A stretch of 64,000 bases of DNA. It comes from Lachnospiraceae bacterium (GTDB lineage: Bacteria > Bacillota_A > Clostridia > Lachnospirales > Lachnospiraceae). Where the stretch lies: contig JAGAIR010000001.1 of the NCBI GenBank assembly GCA_017626435.1, forward strand, positions 8,072 through 72,071, written 5' to 3'. Within the stretch, counting starts at the first letter, position 1, and every line of letters starts with the position of its first letter. Of this stretch, positions 39,279-48,232 are shown piece by piece. A program made the translations under genes and the position numbers. The notes under the pieces are model-generated. The model saw only the letters and a program-made list of their open reading frames with translations. It had not been told where the DNA came from and ran no database searches.

Positions 39279-40463
39279 ATGGAAGAAAACAGAGAACCGC
39301 TTAGTGCGATAGCAATCGAGAAAAAATTGCAGCTTCTCCGAAATAAGCATTTTAGTGAAGATACGATTGCTCTTGTAAAAAGTGATTATGAATATGGACT
39401 GAAAGAGGAGGAGATCAGCCTTTATCTCAATAAGTCATACGACATTGAACAGATGAAGATTTTATCGGAATGTCTGCACAAGGATGTTCCAAAAGATATG
39501 ATTGATATTATCAAGAATACCAAGTATTCGGTTCATCAGATGCAGGTGTCCCTTGAATTTTATGAAAAGGGTGTACCTGTTCAGACAATTAAGGAGGTTA
39601 TGGACAAAGGGGAAAAACCTATTACCATGCGACGATTATATGAGGAAGTTTTGGAACAGCTGAATAAAGTCAAGAAACAGATTCCGGAAGAGTCTGAGTA
39701 TGTGAAAGCACTCATTTCTCAGATGGATGAAGTGGTTGCAAAGATCAATCATCAGAATGAAAGGTATGATGCCCTGAATAAGAAGCTTTCTGAAATAGAG
39801 ACTTCCAAAGATGATGAGGGAGTCAGGGAGCGTCTGGTCAAGGAGAACCAGGATAAGGATGCTCTTATCAACAGTCAGCAGAATGAACTGAATAAGGCAA
39901 GCAGTACGATTGCAAGACTCAGGGATGATATTGAGAAAAAGGATAAGGAGATGAAGCGTATGGGAGACAGAATAGAGTCATTGGAAGATAAGATCATAAG
40001 TGTTGCCACAGAGAATAAGAAAGAGGCAGAAAGTAAGGCAGAGCCGCAGGAAAGCCAGTCCGTACCACAGGCAGAAAAAAAGATGGTTGATACAGTTGCA
40101 GTTCCGCAGAATATGCAGGCTGTGGCAAACGGGATTCCGGTCTATTATCAGATTCCGGTAGATGATGGTACCGGAAATGTGGTGCAGAGACTTCCGATTG
40201 AGAGAAGTGTGAGAAAGAGCAGCAACAGCGGAGTGGCAAGCCTTTTTGCAAGACTTTCTTTTAAGAAAAAGTCGAGAGCAGACATTGTAAAGCTTGTTGC
40301 ATCGGGCGATCTTGTTCCGGCACAGCTTGTCCAGATTAAGAGTGCAATAGAAAAGGGACTTACGGAGACACAGCTTATAGAGCTTATTACCAATAATATT
40401 TCAGCAGAAAAGATGAAAGAGATTATTGAGATAGCGGTACTTGAAAACAGTATGGCAGATTAG
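39279..40463 (+). CDS. Coiled-coil protein of unknown function
   Basis: A 394-residue soluble protein. Residues 1-110 carry repeated short helical units (SEDTIALVKSDYEYGLKEEEISLYL, then VPKDMIDIIKN), residues 120-250 form a long coiled coil (NELNKASSTIARLRDDIEKK), and the C-terminal 70 residues have a helical repeat again (RADIVKLVASGDLVPAQLVQI). The repeat units resemble those in clostridial element proteins of unknown function. It lies in the relaxase-PcfB operon, so a structural role in transfer is plausible. Confidence 0.7.
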   Translation: MEENREPLSAIAIEKKLQLLRNKHFSEDTIALVKSDYEYGLKEEEISLYLNKSYDIEQMKILSECLHKDVPKDMIDIIKNTKYSVHQMQVSLEFYEKGVPVQTIKEVMDKGEKPITMRRLYEEVLEQLNKVKKQIPEESEYVKALISQMDEVVAKINHQNERYDALNKKLSEIETSKDDEGVRERLVKENQDKDALINSQQNELNKASSTIARLRDDIEKKDKEMKRMGDRIESLEDKIISVATENKKEAESKAEPQESQSVPQAEKKMVDTVAVPQNMQAVANGIPVYYQIPVDDGTGNVVQRLPIERSVRKSSNSGVASLFARLSFKKKSRADIVKLVASGDLVPAQLVQIKSAIEKGLTETQLIELITNNISAEKMKEIIEIAVLENSMAD

Positions 40464-40472
40464 GAGGTACTT

Positions 40473-40877
40473 ATGAATTTAGCAGTAGTAAATGAAGCAG
40501 TAACAGAGATGAATGGTGTGGAGCATCAGTTTACAGAGGAAGAGAAAAACTTTGTTGTCCAGTTCGCATTCAGAAGCGGCAGCAAGGAAGATACGATTTC
40601 TCTTATTGAAGCATTGGCACATTCGGCGGATAAGGCTGAGTCGGACGAGATTATGGTCACATACAGGGCTAAATATGATATGAAGCCTGCATGGGTGGAA
40701 CAGGTGGAAAACCTGCTTGTGGCACTTGAAATGTACCGTATCGAGGAGGAAAAAGCAATTAATCATCTGGCAGATATTTTGAATGCTTATGGTATTGATG
40801 TATCAGCCGAGGAAATCCGTACTACAGAGACAGAAACACTTAAAACAACAGTCAGAGAGAAAGCGGAGGTGCGATAA
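40473..40877 (+). CDS. Small helical protein, transfer operon
   Basis: A 134-residue acidic, mostly helical protein (FTEEEKNFVVQFAFRSGSKEDTISLIEALA). It starts after AGGAGG and its stop overlaps the start of the PcfB gene (TAATG). No family was recognised. The tight coupling with pcfB and virD4 suggests a role in the coupling-protein complex. Confidence 0.65.
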   Translation: MNLAVVNEAVTEMNGVEHQFTEEEKNFVVQFAFRSGSKEDTISLIEALAHSADKAESDEIMVTYRAKYDMKPAWVEQVENLLVALEMYRIEEEKAINHLADILNAYGIDVSAEEIRTTETETLKTTVREKAEVR

Positions 40878-41995
40878 TGGCAGAAGAGATTCAGGAAGCG
40901 GTGCAGATCATCCGTGTTGCTTATGATGGCATTGAGATTGCCATGAAGGTAGGAAGTGGAGGAATAGCTGCCATGCAGAAGGCAATAGATTTCTTAAAAG
41001 GGATGCTTGATTATGAGAAGTCACTTGGCAAGACATCCATGAGAAAGCTGCTCTTAAAGGGCGGTGATTTACAGGTGTTACAGTTTAATACCGAAGATAT
41101 GAAAAAGGTTGAAAAGATGGCAAAGAAGTATGGAATACTCTATTCAGTACTTCCGGACTGCAACAGGAAAGACGGACTGAGTGAGGTAATCTTTCATACA
41201 GAGGCAGTTCCACGTGTGAATATGATGATACAGAAGCTCAAGTTTGGCAAGATTGCCACATTTGACGATTATCTGAAGAATGGAGATGAAAAATCACTTG
41301 GCAAGCTGATGGATTTTTTGAAGAAACAGCAGGGAAACGAGAAAAGCCACACGATAGAAGGGGATAGGGTTAATTCCGCTATTGACGGACTGATTGAAAA
41401 GGTAGGAATGTTTGCAATGGAAAAGAAAGCTATCAGTGTGGATCAGGTCAAGGAGAATTTCAGTATCAATGGTGAGCAGGCTGAAAGTGTTATCAGACAG
41501 CTTGAGACAATCGGTGTGCTTGGCAGCAAGAATGAAGATGGCACCCATACAGTAATGATGGACAAGGATGCATTTATTAATCGTGTCAGAGGTTATCAGG
41601 ACCTTGCTGAGAGAATGAGGGCGGTTGCGGCATCAAAGAATGCGAACCTGTCAGATGTGACTATCAGCAAGAAGCTGATTATAGAAGAGAATGACCATGC
41701 TGTTAAGACCAGAGTTCCCGGCACATGGGGAGAAGAGGCAAAATATGTATGGCTCCGTAAGGAAAACATCATGGAGATTCATGGTGGAAAGACAATGCTT
41801 ACCTTCCTTGATTCAACCAAGGATTATAAGCTCTACGATGAGCAGAATCGTGTGGTGACAACCCAGAAAGGAACCGAGCTTTATACTCACTATGATAAGG
41901 TGGAATCATCTGTCAGGGAGCGTTACGAGAAAGTGCAGAAGCAGCAGAAAAAGACAGCGCAGAAGAAAACTGTTACCACAAAGAAAGCGAGGTAG
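40877..41995 (+). CDS. PcfB family protein
   Basis: A 372-residue protein. Its N-terminal 160 residues match PcfB/DUF3801: VGSGGIAAMQKAIDFLKGML, then LQVLQFNTEDMKKVEKMAKKYGILYSVLPD. PcfB of plasmid pCF10 is a substrate-loading factor that works with the coupling protein. Here the C-terminal half is longer than usual, with a helix-turn-helix-like segment (ISVDQVKENFSINGEQAESVIRQLETIGV) and a basic tail. It lies 6 bases upstream of virD4, as in pCF10-like systems. Confidence 0.82.
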   Translation: MAEEIQEAVQIIRVAYDGIEIAMKVGSGGIAAMQKAIDFLKGMLDYEKSLGKTSMRKLLLKGGDLQVLQFNTEDMKKVEKMAKKYGILYSVLPDCNRKDGLSEVIFHTEAVPRVNMMIQKLKFGKIATFDDYLKNGDEKSLGKLMDFLKKQQGNEKSHTIEGDRVNSAIDGLIEKVGMFAMEKKAISVDQVKENFSINGEQAESVIRQLETIGVLGSKNEDGTHTVMMDKDAFINRVRGYQDLAERMRAVAASKNANLSDVTISKKLIIEENDHAVKTRVPGTWGEEAKYVWLRKENIMEIHGGKTMLTFLDSTKDYKLYDEQNRVVTTQKGTELYTHYDKVESSVRERYEKVQKQQKKTAQKKTVTTKKAR

Positions 41996-42001
41996 CAGCC
42001 T

Positions 42002-44197
42002 ATGCAGACAACAAAGAAAAAGCCGTCACTGATATTCATTCTTGTGGGTGCAGTGTTAGCAGGGTATCTTGGTTATCTGATAAATGGTGCGTGGACGGAA
42101 GGGATTGCCTTTAATGAATTTATGGACAGATTCAATGAAGTATGTGCTGTTCCTTTTGCCAATTATTACAATTCTAATACAGTAAAAGCAGTAGCCATTG
42201 CATTAGGTATCTATGCGATGGCTATTGTCATGTATTACACCAGTCAGAGAAACTATATGCCTGGCAAAGAATTTGGTACGGCAAGATTTGAAAATCCGAA
42301 GCAGGTCAACAAGATACTTGCAGATAAGGATGAAAATTTCAACCGGATACTCAGCCAGAATGTGAAGATGTCGCTGGATTTCAGGAGACTCAAGCTCAAT
42401 GGAAATATCCTTATCTGTGGTGGTTCCGGAGCAGGAAAAACATTTTATGAAGTAAAGCCGAATCTGATGCAGATGCCGCATAACTGTTCCTTTATCTGTA
42501 CCGATCCAAAGGGAGAAATCCTTAGAAGCTGCGGGCAGATGTTAAAAAATAACGGATATAACCTGAAAGTCATTAATCTGTTAGAGATGGATAAATCAGA
42601 CTGTTACAATCCATTTTCCTATATCAGAGAGGAAACAGATGTGGTCAAGCTGATTACAAACCTTATCAGCAATACGACACCAAAGGGAGCGACACCAAGT
42701 GATCCGTTCTGGGAAAAAGCGGAAGGATTGTTCTTACAGGCTATCTTTTATTATGTGTGGCTGGAGGTACAGCCGGCAAAGAGAAACTTTGAGACAGTAC
42801 TTAAACTTCTTGGAGAGGCAGAGGTTACAGAGCAGGGGAAGGCATCAAAGCTGGATGTGCGTATGAAGTTTTTAGAGGAAAGTTCTCCACTTGGAGCCAA
42901 TCATCCGGCAGTCAAGCAGTACAACAAATGTATGAGAGGTGCAGGAGATACAGTCCGTTCCATTATCATCAGTGCCAACTCAAGACTTGCATTTCTTGAG
43001 AATAAGCAGGTTTTACGATTACTCTCAAAAGATGAGCTTAATCTGTCAGATATCGGTATTGGAGTGAATGGAGATGGGGAGACAAAGACAGCCCTCTTTT
43101 GTGTAATCCCTGATAGTGACAAATCCTATAACTTCATTATCGGTATGTTATACACGCAGATATTTCAGGAATTGTACTATCAGGCAGACTTTAACTGCGG
43201 AGGCAGACTGCCAATCCATGTGACATTTATGTTAGATGAATTTGCAAATGTCGCATTGCCAGATGACTTCTGTTCGCTGTTATCGACAATGCGAAGTCGT
43301 GAGATTTCAAGTATTATCATTATTCAGAACTTTGCCCAGCTAAAGGCACTTTTTAAAGATACCTGGGAGACAATTCCCGGCAACTGCGATACTTTCATCT
43401 ATCTTGGTGGAAATGAGCAGAGTACACACAAATACGTGTCAGAGTTGCTTGGAAAAGGTACGATTGATAAGAAGTCAAGTGGAGAGACAAAGGGCAGACA
43501 GGGAAGCTCTTCAAGAAACTATGATGTATTAGGAAGAGAGCTGTTTACACCGGACGAAGTCAGAAAACTGGATAACAAAAAGTGCATTATTTTTATCCGT
43601 GGTTTTGATCCTATCATGGATAATAAGTTCATACCATTCAATCATCCGATGTTTAACCAGACAGTAGATGGCAAGGGAGAGCCTTATGTTCATCAGATAA
43701 GAGGAGCAGATAATCTTATCGGTCCGCCATTTGAGATTCTTTCAGACAAGGCAGTTAAGTATTATGAAAAACTGAAGGATAAGGGCGAGAATGTGTATAT
43801 TGATTCTCTTACCTATGAGCAGTTTATGATGCTTGGTGATGCGGAATTAAGCAGGAGATTCTCCATGCAGGATGAAGCAGAGCAGAAAGCAAAGATTGAC
43901 AGGGAACAGGCAAATGAGCTTGAGTATGTCGATGAGTCGCAGAAGTCTGATACTACAGAAAGTGCCAACTCTTCTAATGGAAGTGCTGGTGCTAAGCCTG
44001 TAAGGAATCCAGAGAGGGAAAAGCCTAAGTGGGAGGATACTATCACAAACCGAATGCTGCACTGGTCATATACACCAGAGCAGAAAGAGGAAGTGAAGAA
44101 AGCTCTTGCTGCAGGTGTTCCAAAGTCAACGATTCTGACGTATTTCTATCCGGAGGTTACTGTGGAGAAGATGAGTTCATATCGAAAGAAGCAGTAA
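42002..44197 (+). CDS. virD4: VirD4-like coupling protein (type IV secretion ATPase)
   Basis: Brings the relaxase-DNA complex to the mating channel. A 731-residue protein with two N-terminal membrane helices (about residues 10-28 and 60-80), Walker A GGSGAGKTF near residue 140 and Walker B FMLDEFANV near residue 410, followed by the conserved MRSREISSIIIIQNFAQLK segment. The C-terminal 90 residues are a flexible tail. Sequence style is that of the CD1115-type proteins of clostridial elements. The operon is interrupted after this gene by cargo. Confidence 0.93.
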   Translation: MQTTKKKPSLIFILVGAVLAGYLGYLINGAWTEGIAFNEFMDRFNEVCAVPFANYYNSNTVKAVAIALGIYAMAIVMYYTSQRNYMPGKEFGTARFENPKQVNKILADKDENFNRILSQNVKMSLDFRRLKLNGNILICGGSGAGKTFYEVKPNLMQMPHNCSFICTDPKGEILRSCGQMLKNNGYNLKVINLLEMDKSDCYNPFSYIREETDVVKLITNLISNTTPKGATPSDPFWEKAEGLFLQAIFYYVWLEVQPAKRNFETVLKLLGEAEVTEQGKASKLDVRMKFLEESSPLGANHPAVKQYNKCMRGAGDTVRSIIISANSRLAFLENKQVLRLLSKDELNLSDIGIGVNGDGETKTALFCVIPDSDKSYNFIIGMLYTQIFQELYYQADFNCGGRLPIHVTFMLDEFANVALPDDFCSLLSTMRSREISSIIIIQNFAQLKALFKDTWETIPGNCDTFIYLGGNEQSTHKYVSELLGKGTIDKKSSGETKGRQGSSSRNYDVLGRELFTPDEVRKLDNKKCIIFIRGFDPIMDNKFIPFNHPMFNQTVDGKGEPYVHQIRGADNLIGPPFEILSDKAVKYYEKLKDKGENVYIDSLTYEQFMMLGDAELSRRFSMQDEAEQKAKIDREQANELEYVDESQKSDTTESANSSNGSAGAKPVRNPEREKPKWEDTITNRMLHWSYTPEQKEEVKKALAAGVPKSTILTYFYPEVTVEKMSSYRKKQ

Positions 44198-44206
44198 ATG
44201 TTATCG

Positions 44207-44241
44207 CATAGGCACAGAAACCGTGGTATAATGTGCCTATG
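44207..44241 (+). promoter_or_regulatory. Promoter inside a 9-bp inverted repeat
   Basis: The extended -10 element TGGTATAAT (44224-44232) lies between CATAGGCAC (44207-44215) and GTGCCTATG (44233-44241), a perfect inverted repeat. A regulator that binds the repeat would block the promoter; as RNA the repeat can also form a hairpin after virD4. It drives the two cargo genes. Confidence 0.65.
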
Positions 44242-44304
44242 TGAGAAAAATTATTATTTAGAACTTATTTGCTTATATGATAAGCAGAATGGAGGCTTTG
44301 CGAG

Positions 44305-44829
44305 ATGAAAGTAATCATTATAAATGGAAGTGCAAGAAAAGGAAACACTCTTACAGCGATTGAGGCTTTTGTAAAAGGAGCATCTGAAAAAAACGAAATT
44401 GAAATCATTGAACCTGACAAACTTAATATTGCACCATGCAAGGGCTGTGGTGCCTGTCAATGTTCTAAGGGATGTGTAGATAAGGATGATACAAATCCTA
44501 CAATTGATAAAATTGCTGCCGCAGATATGATCCTTTTTGCAACACCGGTTTATTGGTGGGGAATGTCAGCACAATTGAAACTTATTATTGATAAGTGTTA
44601 TTGCCGGGGAATGCAGTTAAAAAATAAAAAAGTTGGCACGATTGTTGTAGGCGGTTCTCCAGTTGACAGTATCCAGTATGAGTTGATTGATAAGCAGTTT
44701 GACTGTATGGCAAAATATCTTTCATGGGATTTGCTTTTCCAGAAGTCATATTATGCAACAGCAAAGGATGAGCTTTCTAAAAATCAGGATGCTATGAAAG
44801 AGCTTGAGGATATTGGAAAAGATTTATAA
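44305..44829 (+). CDS. Flavodoxin-like NAD(P)H-dependent oxidoreductase
   Basis: A 174-residue FMN-binding protein of the flavodoxin_2/iron-sulfur flavoprotein type. It opens IIINGSARKGNT (FMN phosphate loop), has the cysteine cluster CKGCGACQCSKGC (residues about 48-60, possible metal or iron-sulfur site) and the ATPVYWWGMSAQLKLIIDK block. Such proteins reduce quinones, nitro or other electrophilic compounds. It is a cargo gene inserted between virD4 and the VirB2-like gene, with its own promoter. Confidence 0.85.
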   Translation: MKVIIINGSARKGNTLTAIEAFVKGASEKNEIEIIEPDKLNIAPCKGCGACQCSKGCVDKDDTNPTIDKIAAADMILFATPVYWWGMSAQLKLIIDKCYCRGMQLKNKKVGTIVVGGSPVDSIQYELIDKQFDCMAKYLSWDLLFQKSYYATAKDELSKNQDAMKELEDIGKDL

Positions 44830-44869
44830 AGCTTGTGATGAAAATCAGGAATTGAAGGAGAATTATTTT

Positions 44870-45679
44870 TTGAAAATCAATAAAAATGTATTAAAAAAAG
44901 ATCTCAAAGAGATTAATGCAATCGAAAAATTATTCCAGTATTTTATATCAGAACAAGTTGATGTCGAAAATGGAAAAAGTGCAAAGTTATTATATGAAGA
45001 ATTAGGGTGGAACCAAAATGTAAGTTATGATGTAATTAATTCATTTTGGATAACTTTTTCATATGCAATGAGATTAAAATATCCGGGCAAATATCGTATA
45101 GCAAAAGCAGGGAATGTAAAAATTTATAAACATCATAATACTGATTGGGGATATGATTCGTTTCCAGAAAAATACTTCAAAGAAAACTCAGAGGAAAGAG
45201 GTCAAGTAAATGATTTATGTAAAGAATATCCAGATATTTTAAAATTGGCAGATATGTGTCATACTGTAGCGAATTTTATGCCTTGTCCAGAAAGGTTTAA
45301 TTCTGTAAAAGGACTATTAGGTGATGTAAGAGATTACTTACCGTTGATGATTGATAAGATACAACTATGTGTTGATGCTGGAAAAGACCTAGAGTATTAT
45401 CACTTAGGTAGTTTACAAAAAGTAGACAATAAAATCGTTAAAGATTGGCATAGCTTTTTTATTAAAAACCAAGAAAAATATTGTTTGAGTATGTATTACC
45501 AAGTCAAAAAAAACAGAATTAGTGGAATTACGTTTTTTAAAGGTCAATCTTTATCTTATCCATGTCCACTAGAAAAAGAAGAGGTAGAAGAATGCTTGAA
45601 AACCATGTTGGACAAAATAAACAAAAGAGCAGATCTAATACTTAATAGGTATAATGAAGAACATAAATCAAATAGTTAA
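44870..45679 (+). CDS. AT-rich cargo gene of unknown function
   Basis: A 269-residue soluble protein from a TTG at 44870, which follows GAAGGAG; an in-frame extension reaches back into the flavodoxin gene. Base composition is clearly more AT-rich than the flanking transfer genes, with many AAA and ATA codons, so it was probably acquired separately. The segment ADMCHTVANFMPCPERFN is reminiscent of a family of uncharacterised clostridial proteins (DUF6994-like, from memory). No catalytic motif was recognised. A terminator follows. Confidence 0.6.
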   Translation: MKINKNVLKKDLKEINAIEKLFQYFISEQVDVENGKSAKLLYEELGWNQNVSYDVINSFWITFSYAMRLKYPGKYRIAKAGNVKIYKHHNTDWGYDSFPEKYFKENSEERGQVNDLCKEYPDILKLADMCHTVANFMPCPERFNSVKGLLGDVRDYLPLMIDKIQLCVDAGKDLEYYHLGSLQKVDNKIVKDWHSFFIKNQEKYCLSMYYQVKKNRISGITFFKGQSLSYPCPLEKEEVEECLKTMLDKINKRADLILNRYNEEHKSNS

Positions 45680-45725
45680 ATTTCTGTTTGTCTGACTCAC
45701 AACAATTTAATATCAAACTAATACA

Positions 45726-45761
45726 AGCACTTTAGCCAATAAAGGTTAAGGTGCTTTTTTT
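45726..45761 (+). terminator. Rho-independent terminator after the cargo genes
   Basis: AGCACTTTAGCC pairs with GGTTAAGGTGCT, then a run of seven T. Confidence 0.9.
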
Positions 45762-45798
45762 GCGCCTTGAAAGGAGGTGGTTACAGCTAAACACATCG

Positions 45799-45897
45799 GG
45801 AAAAGCCCGATTTAATCATTACAACAGGCATTGCCTGATCATATAGAGTAACTTTTAACAGCCAGTTAGGGATTATCCCTGCTAGCTTATTTTTTTA
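45799..45897 (+). promoter_or_regulatory. Hairpin-rich leader of the mating-channel operon
   Basis: Three hairpins: ATCGGG/CCCGAT, CAGGC/GCCTG, and AGCcAG-ttAGGGAT with ATCCCTg-CTaGCT (about 45860-45887) followed by TATTTTTTT. The last is terminator-like and lies just before the VirB2-like gene, so the operon may be controlled by attenuation. Confidence 0.5.
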
Positions 45898-45917
45898 TCA
45901 AAAAGGAGACAAACAAC

Positions 45918-46295
45918 ATGAGAAAAGAACAGATTATTACGACAAACAACAATCAGATGGAGGAGAAAGGCATGAAGAGCAGATTCATTCACTTTAAAAA
46001 GAGATTCGTTCCGGCATTATCCGGAGCACTTATGGGAGTAATGCTTATGAGCACTACTTGTTTTGCAGCAGGTACAGGTACTTCCGCAGTAACACAGCCG
46101 CTTGAGAACTTAAAGACACTTATCATTGCAGTCATTGGTGCTGTTGGTGTCATCATTCTTGCAAAGAATGTCATGGAGTTCGCACAAGCCTATCAGCAGC
46201 AGGATTCATCTACTATGAACTCTGCACTGAAAGGAATTGTAGCAGGTGTCATGATGGCTGGTATTTCAACAGTACTGACATTCTTAGGCTTCTAA
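45918..46295 (+). CDS. VirB2/TrbC-like pilin or Maff2-type small membrane protein
   Basis: A 125-residue protein; start 45918 (AAAGGAG) or 45972 (GGAGGAGAAAGG), the latter giving a clean signal peptide. From 45972, MKSRFIHFKKRFVPALSG leads a hydrophobic segment to CFAAG, a likely cleavage site. The mature part has two membrane helices (TLIIAVIGAVGVIILAKNVM and IVAGVMMAGISTVLTFLGF), the layout of VirB2/TrbC pilins. It begins the channel operon next to the VirB6-like gene, as in related elements. Confidence 0.75.
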   Translation: MRKEQIITTNNNQMEEKGMKSRFIHFKKRFVPALSGALMGVMLMSTTCFAAGTGTSAVTQPLENLKTLIIAVIGAVGVIILAKNVMEFAQAYQQQDSSTMNSALKGIVAGVMMAGISTVLTFLGF

Positions 46296-46349
46296 GATTG
46301 GGGAAAAAGAGTTCCCCTTTTAGTAAAAGGAAAGAGGTGAATAACAAGT

Positions 46350-47192
46350 ATGGATATTTTTAAGCTTGGAGACAAGATCCTTGCACTTCTTGAGGCGGTG
46401 TTTGGGTTTTGGAACAATCAGATATCCCTGGTCTTTGCAATGCTTGGACAGTCACCGGTCAGTTTCAAGGGCGGAGGTCCTTGGGCAGTTATTGAGGGTA
46501 TTGAGCCGGTCTTTGTAGCGGTCGGCTCTTCCCTCGTTGTGCTGTTCTTTGTTATCGGTTTCTGCTCGGAAAGCATAGATGTAAAAGATGAGATGAGGTT
46601 TGAGTCTATATTTCGTATGCTTATCCGACTGGGACTTGCAGAATGGTTTGTTGCAAATAATGTCACGATTATGAAAGCGTTTTTTACTTCCATAGGAAAT
46701 CTGGTGGGACTTATATCTGCCGGGACAACGACGCAGCTTGCCATTGACAGTACACAGGCAGACATCATTAAGGGACTCGGATTTGGTGAGAGTCTGGTAA
46801 TGCTGATACTTACAGCTTTGCTTGCAATCATCATTATTATCTGTGGATTCTTTATCATTTACACAGTGTATTTCAGGTTCTTAAAGATACTGATTATTGT
46901 GCCGCTTGGTGCGATTGCATGCTCCACAATGGCAGGAAACAGAATGGTCAGTCATACAATGGCTACCTACTGCAAATATTTTCTTTCGTGTGTATTCGAG
47001 GCAGTAACGATGGCACTTGCAATTGTGGTATGTAATGCATTTATCAATGCAGGACTTCCGGCATTTACAGGAAGTTACGCTGACTGGGCACAGACACTTA
47101 TCTATCTGTGTGAAATGACATTTACGATAGCAATGACTGTTGGAAGTGTGAAGGGAGCACAGACACTTACAAGCAAGGCATTTGGATTATAG
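46350..47192 (+). CDS. VirB6/TrbL-like multi-pass membrane protein
   Basis: A 280-residue protein with about six membrane helices, including SLVVLFFVIGFCSES, a long central pair (LVMLILTALLAIIIIICGFFIIYTV, broken by short loops) and two near the C-terminus. Gene order between a VirB2-like and a PrgI gene and the glycine/alanine-rich C-terminus TVGSVKGAQTLTSKAFGL support a VirB6/PrgH-like inner channel component. No enzymatic motif is present. Confidence 0.82.
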   Translation: MDIFKLGDKILALLEAVFGFWNNQISLVFAMLGQSPVSFKGGGPWAVIEGIEPVFVAVGSSLVVLFFVIGFCSESIDVKDEMRFESIFRMLIRLGLAEWFVANNVTIMKAFFTSIGNLVGLISAGTTTQLAIDSTQADIIKGLGFGESLVMLILTALLAIIIIICGFFIIYTVYFRFLKILIIVPLGAIACSTMAGNRMVSHTMATYCKYFLSCVFEAVTMALAIVVCNAFINAGLPAFTGSYADWAQTLIYLCEMTFTIAMTVGSVKGAQTLTSKAFGL

Positions 47193-47204
47193 AAGGAGGC
47201 AGAA

Positions 47205-47615
47205 ATGGATAATGAAAAGAAACAGGTTACTTATAATTCAAGCATAACCGGAGAAACGCAGGTGACATTTGATATCCAGCAGTATATGAATAACAGGGCA
47301 ATGTTTATTGGTCTTATGTGTAATGAAGATGGACATGAGGAGCATTTTGGGGATGTGACTGTGAATTTGTCGGTTGCAGCACCAAATTACTGCGGATATC
47401 TGAATGTGAATGACATGCCGGATATTGAAAAGTTTATTACAGACAATGACATTGGAGAGTTTACAGGATTCACGCAAAGGAGTGGTTTCTGCGAATATCC
47501 GCTTTATCTGTTCAATGTAGATAAGCTTAGAGAACTGTGTCCGGATGGAATGGATAAGTATGAGGCGAATATTGGAATGACAAGAAAGCCGGAGACAAAG
47601 GATTTATCAAGATAG
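47205..47615 (+). CDS. DUF4313 family protein
   Basis: A 136-residue soluble protein starting after AAGGAGG. The segments ITGETQVTFDIQQYMNNRAMFIGLMCNEDG and AAPNYCGYLNVND, ending in YPLYLFNVDKLRELCP, match the DUF4313 proteins often encoded among transfer genes of clostridial elements. Function unknown. It lies between the VirB6-like and PrgI genes in a tight operon. Confidence 0.75.
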   Translation: MDNEKKQVTYNSSITGETQVTFDIQQYMNNRAMFIGLMCNEDGHEEHFGDVTVNLSVAAPNYCGYLNVNDMPDIEKFITDNDIGEFTGFTQRSGFCEYPLYLFNVDKLRELCPDGMDKYEANIGMTRKPETKDLSR

Positions 47616-47627
47616 GAGGCAGGGACA

Positions 47628-48140
47628 ATGGTAATCGAAGTAAACAAGGATATTGACCGCTATCAGGAATCGGTTGCGATGGGACTTACTGCAAGGCAGC
47701 TTATATTTTCCATTGCAAGCGTAGTAGTCGGTGGCGGTATCGTCCTTCTTCTTTACAAGTATATCGGTCTTACGGGTTCTGCTTATGTGGCAATTCCCTG
47801 TGTGGCACCGATTGCACTTGGCGGATTCTATTCCTTTAACGGGATGAATTTCTACGAGTATATGGGAAAGAAGCTGCATTTTATGTTTGGGAACAGGACA
47901 CTTACCTATGTATCAACAGAGGGAGAGCCTGCAATAAAGCAGTTAGAAGCAGAACAGAATGAACAGGTAAAGAAGAAAGGCAGAAAGGCTGAACCGGAGA
48001 CTGTAACAGCTGATTCGGCTGTAAAGAAGCAGGAGGAGTTTGAAGCAATGAAGAAAAAGACGAGAAACATGCTGCTTGGACTTGTCGCAGTCATTGTGGC
48101 GGCAGCAGCAGGCATTGCAGCATATAAGGCAATGCATTAG
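47628..48140 (+). CDS. prgI: PrgI family membrane protein
   Basis: A 170-residue protein with the PrgI start: EVNKDIDRYQESVAMGLTARQLIFS, followed by two membrane helices (about residues 22-42 and 48-70) and FYSFNGMNFYEYM. A charged coiled stretch and a third C-terminal hydrophobic segment (NMLLGLVAVIVAAAAGIAAY) follow; that extra helix is not part of the basic family. PrgI (VirB3-like) proteins connect the channel to VirB4, which is the next gene. Confidence 0.88.
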   Translation: MVIEVNKDIDRYQESVAMGLTARQLIFSIASVVVGGGIVLLLYKYIGLTGSAYVAIPCVAPIALGGFYSFNGMNFYEYMGKKLHFMFGNRTLTYVSTEGEPAIKQLEAEQNEQVKKKGRKAEPETVTADSAVKKQEEFEAMKKKTRNMLLGLVAVIVAAAAGIAAYKAMH

Positions 48141-48155
48141 AAACGAATAGTATCT

Positions 48156-48203
48156 GACCGCAAGGTCGGGAACACAGCCCGCAGGGTGAAGTTCCCGGCG
48201 GGC
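48156..48203 (+). promoter_or_regulatory. Pseudoknot or attenuator before virB4
   Basis: GACC-GCAA-GGTC (48156-48167) is a tetraloop hairpin. GGGAAC (48168-48173) pairs with GTTCCC (48191-48196) and GCCCGC (48177-48182) with GCGGGC (48198-48203); these two interleave, so they form a pseudoknot or exclude each other. GCGGGCTTTC looks like a weak terminator. Confidence 0.55.
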
Positions 48204-48232
48204 TTTCATTATAAGAAAGCGAGGTTAGAGAC

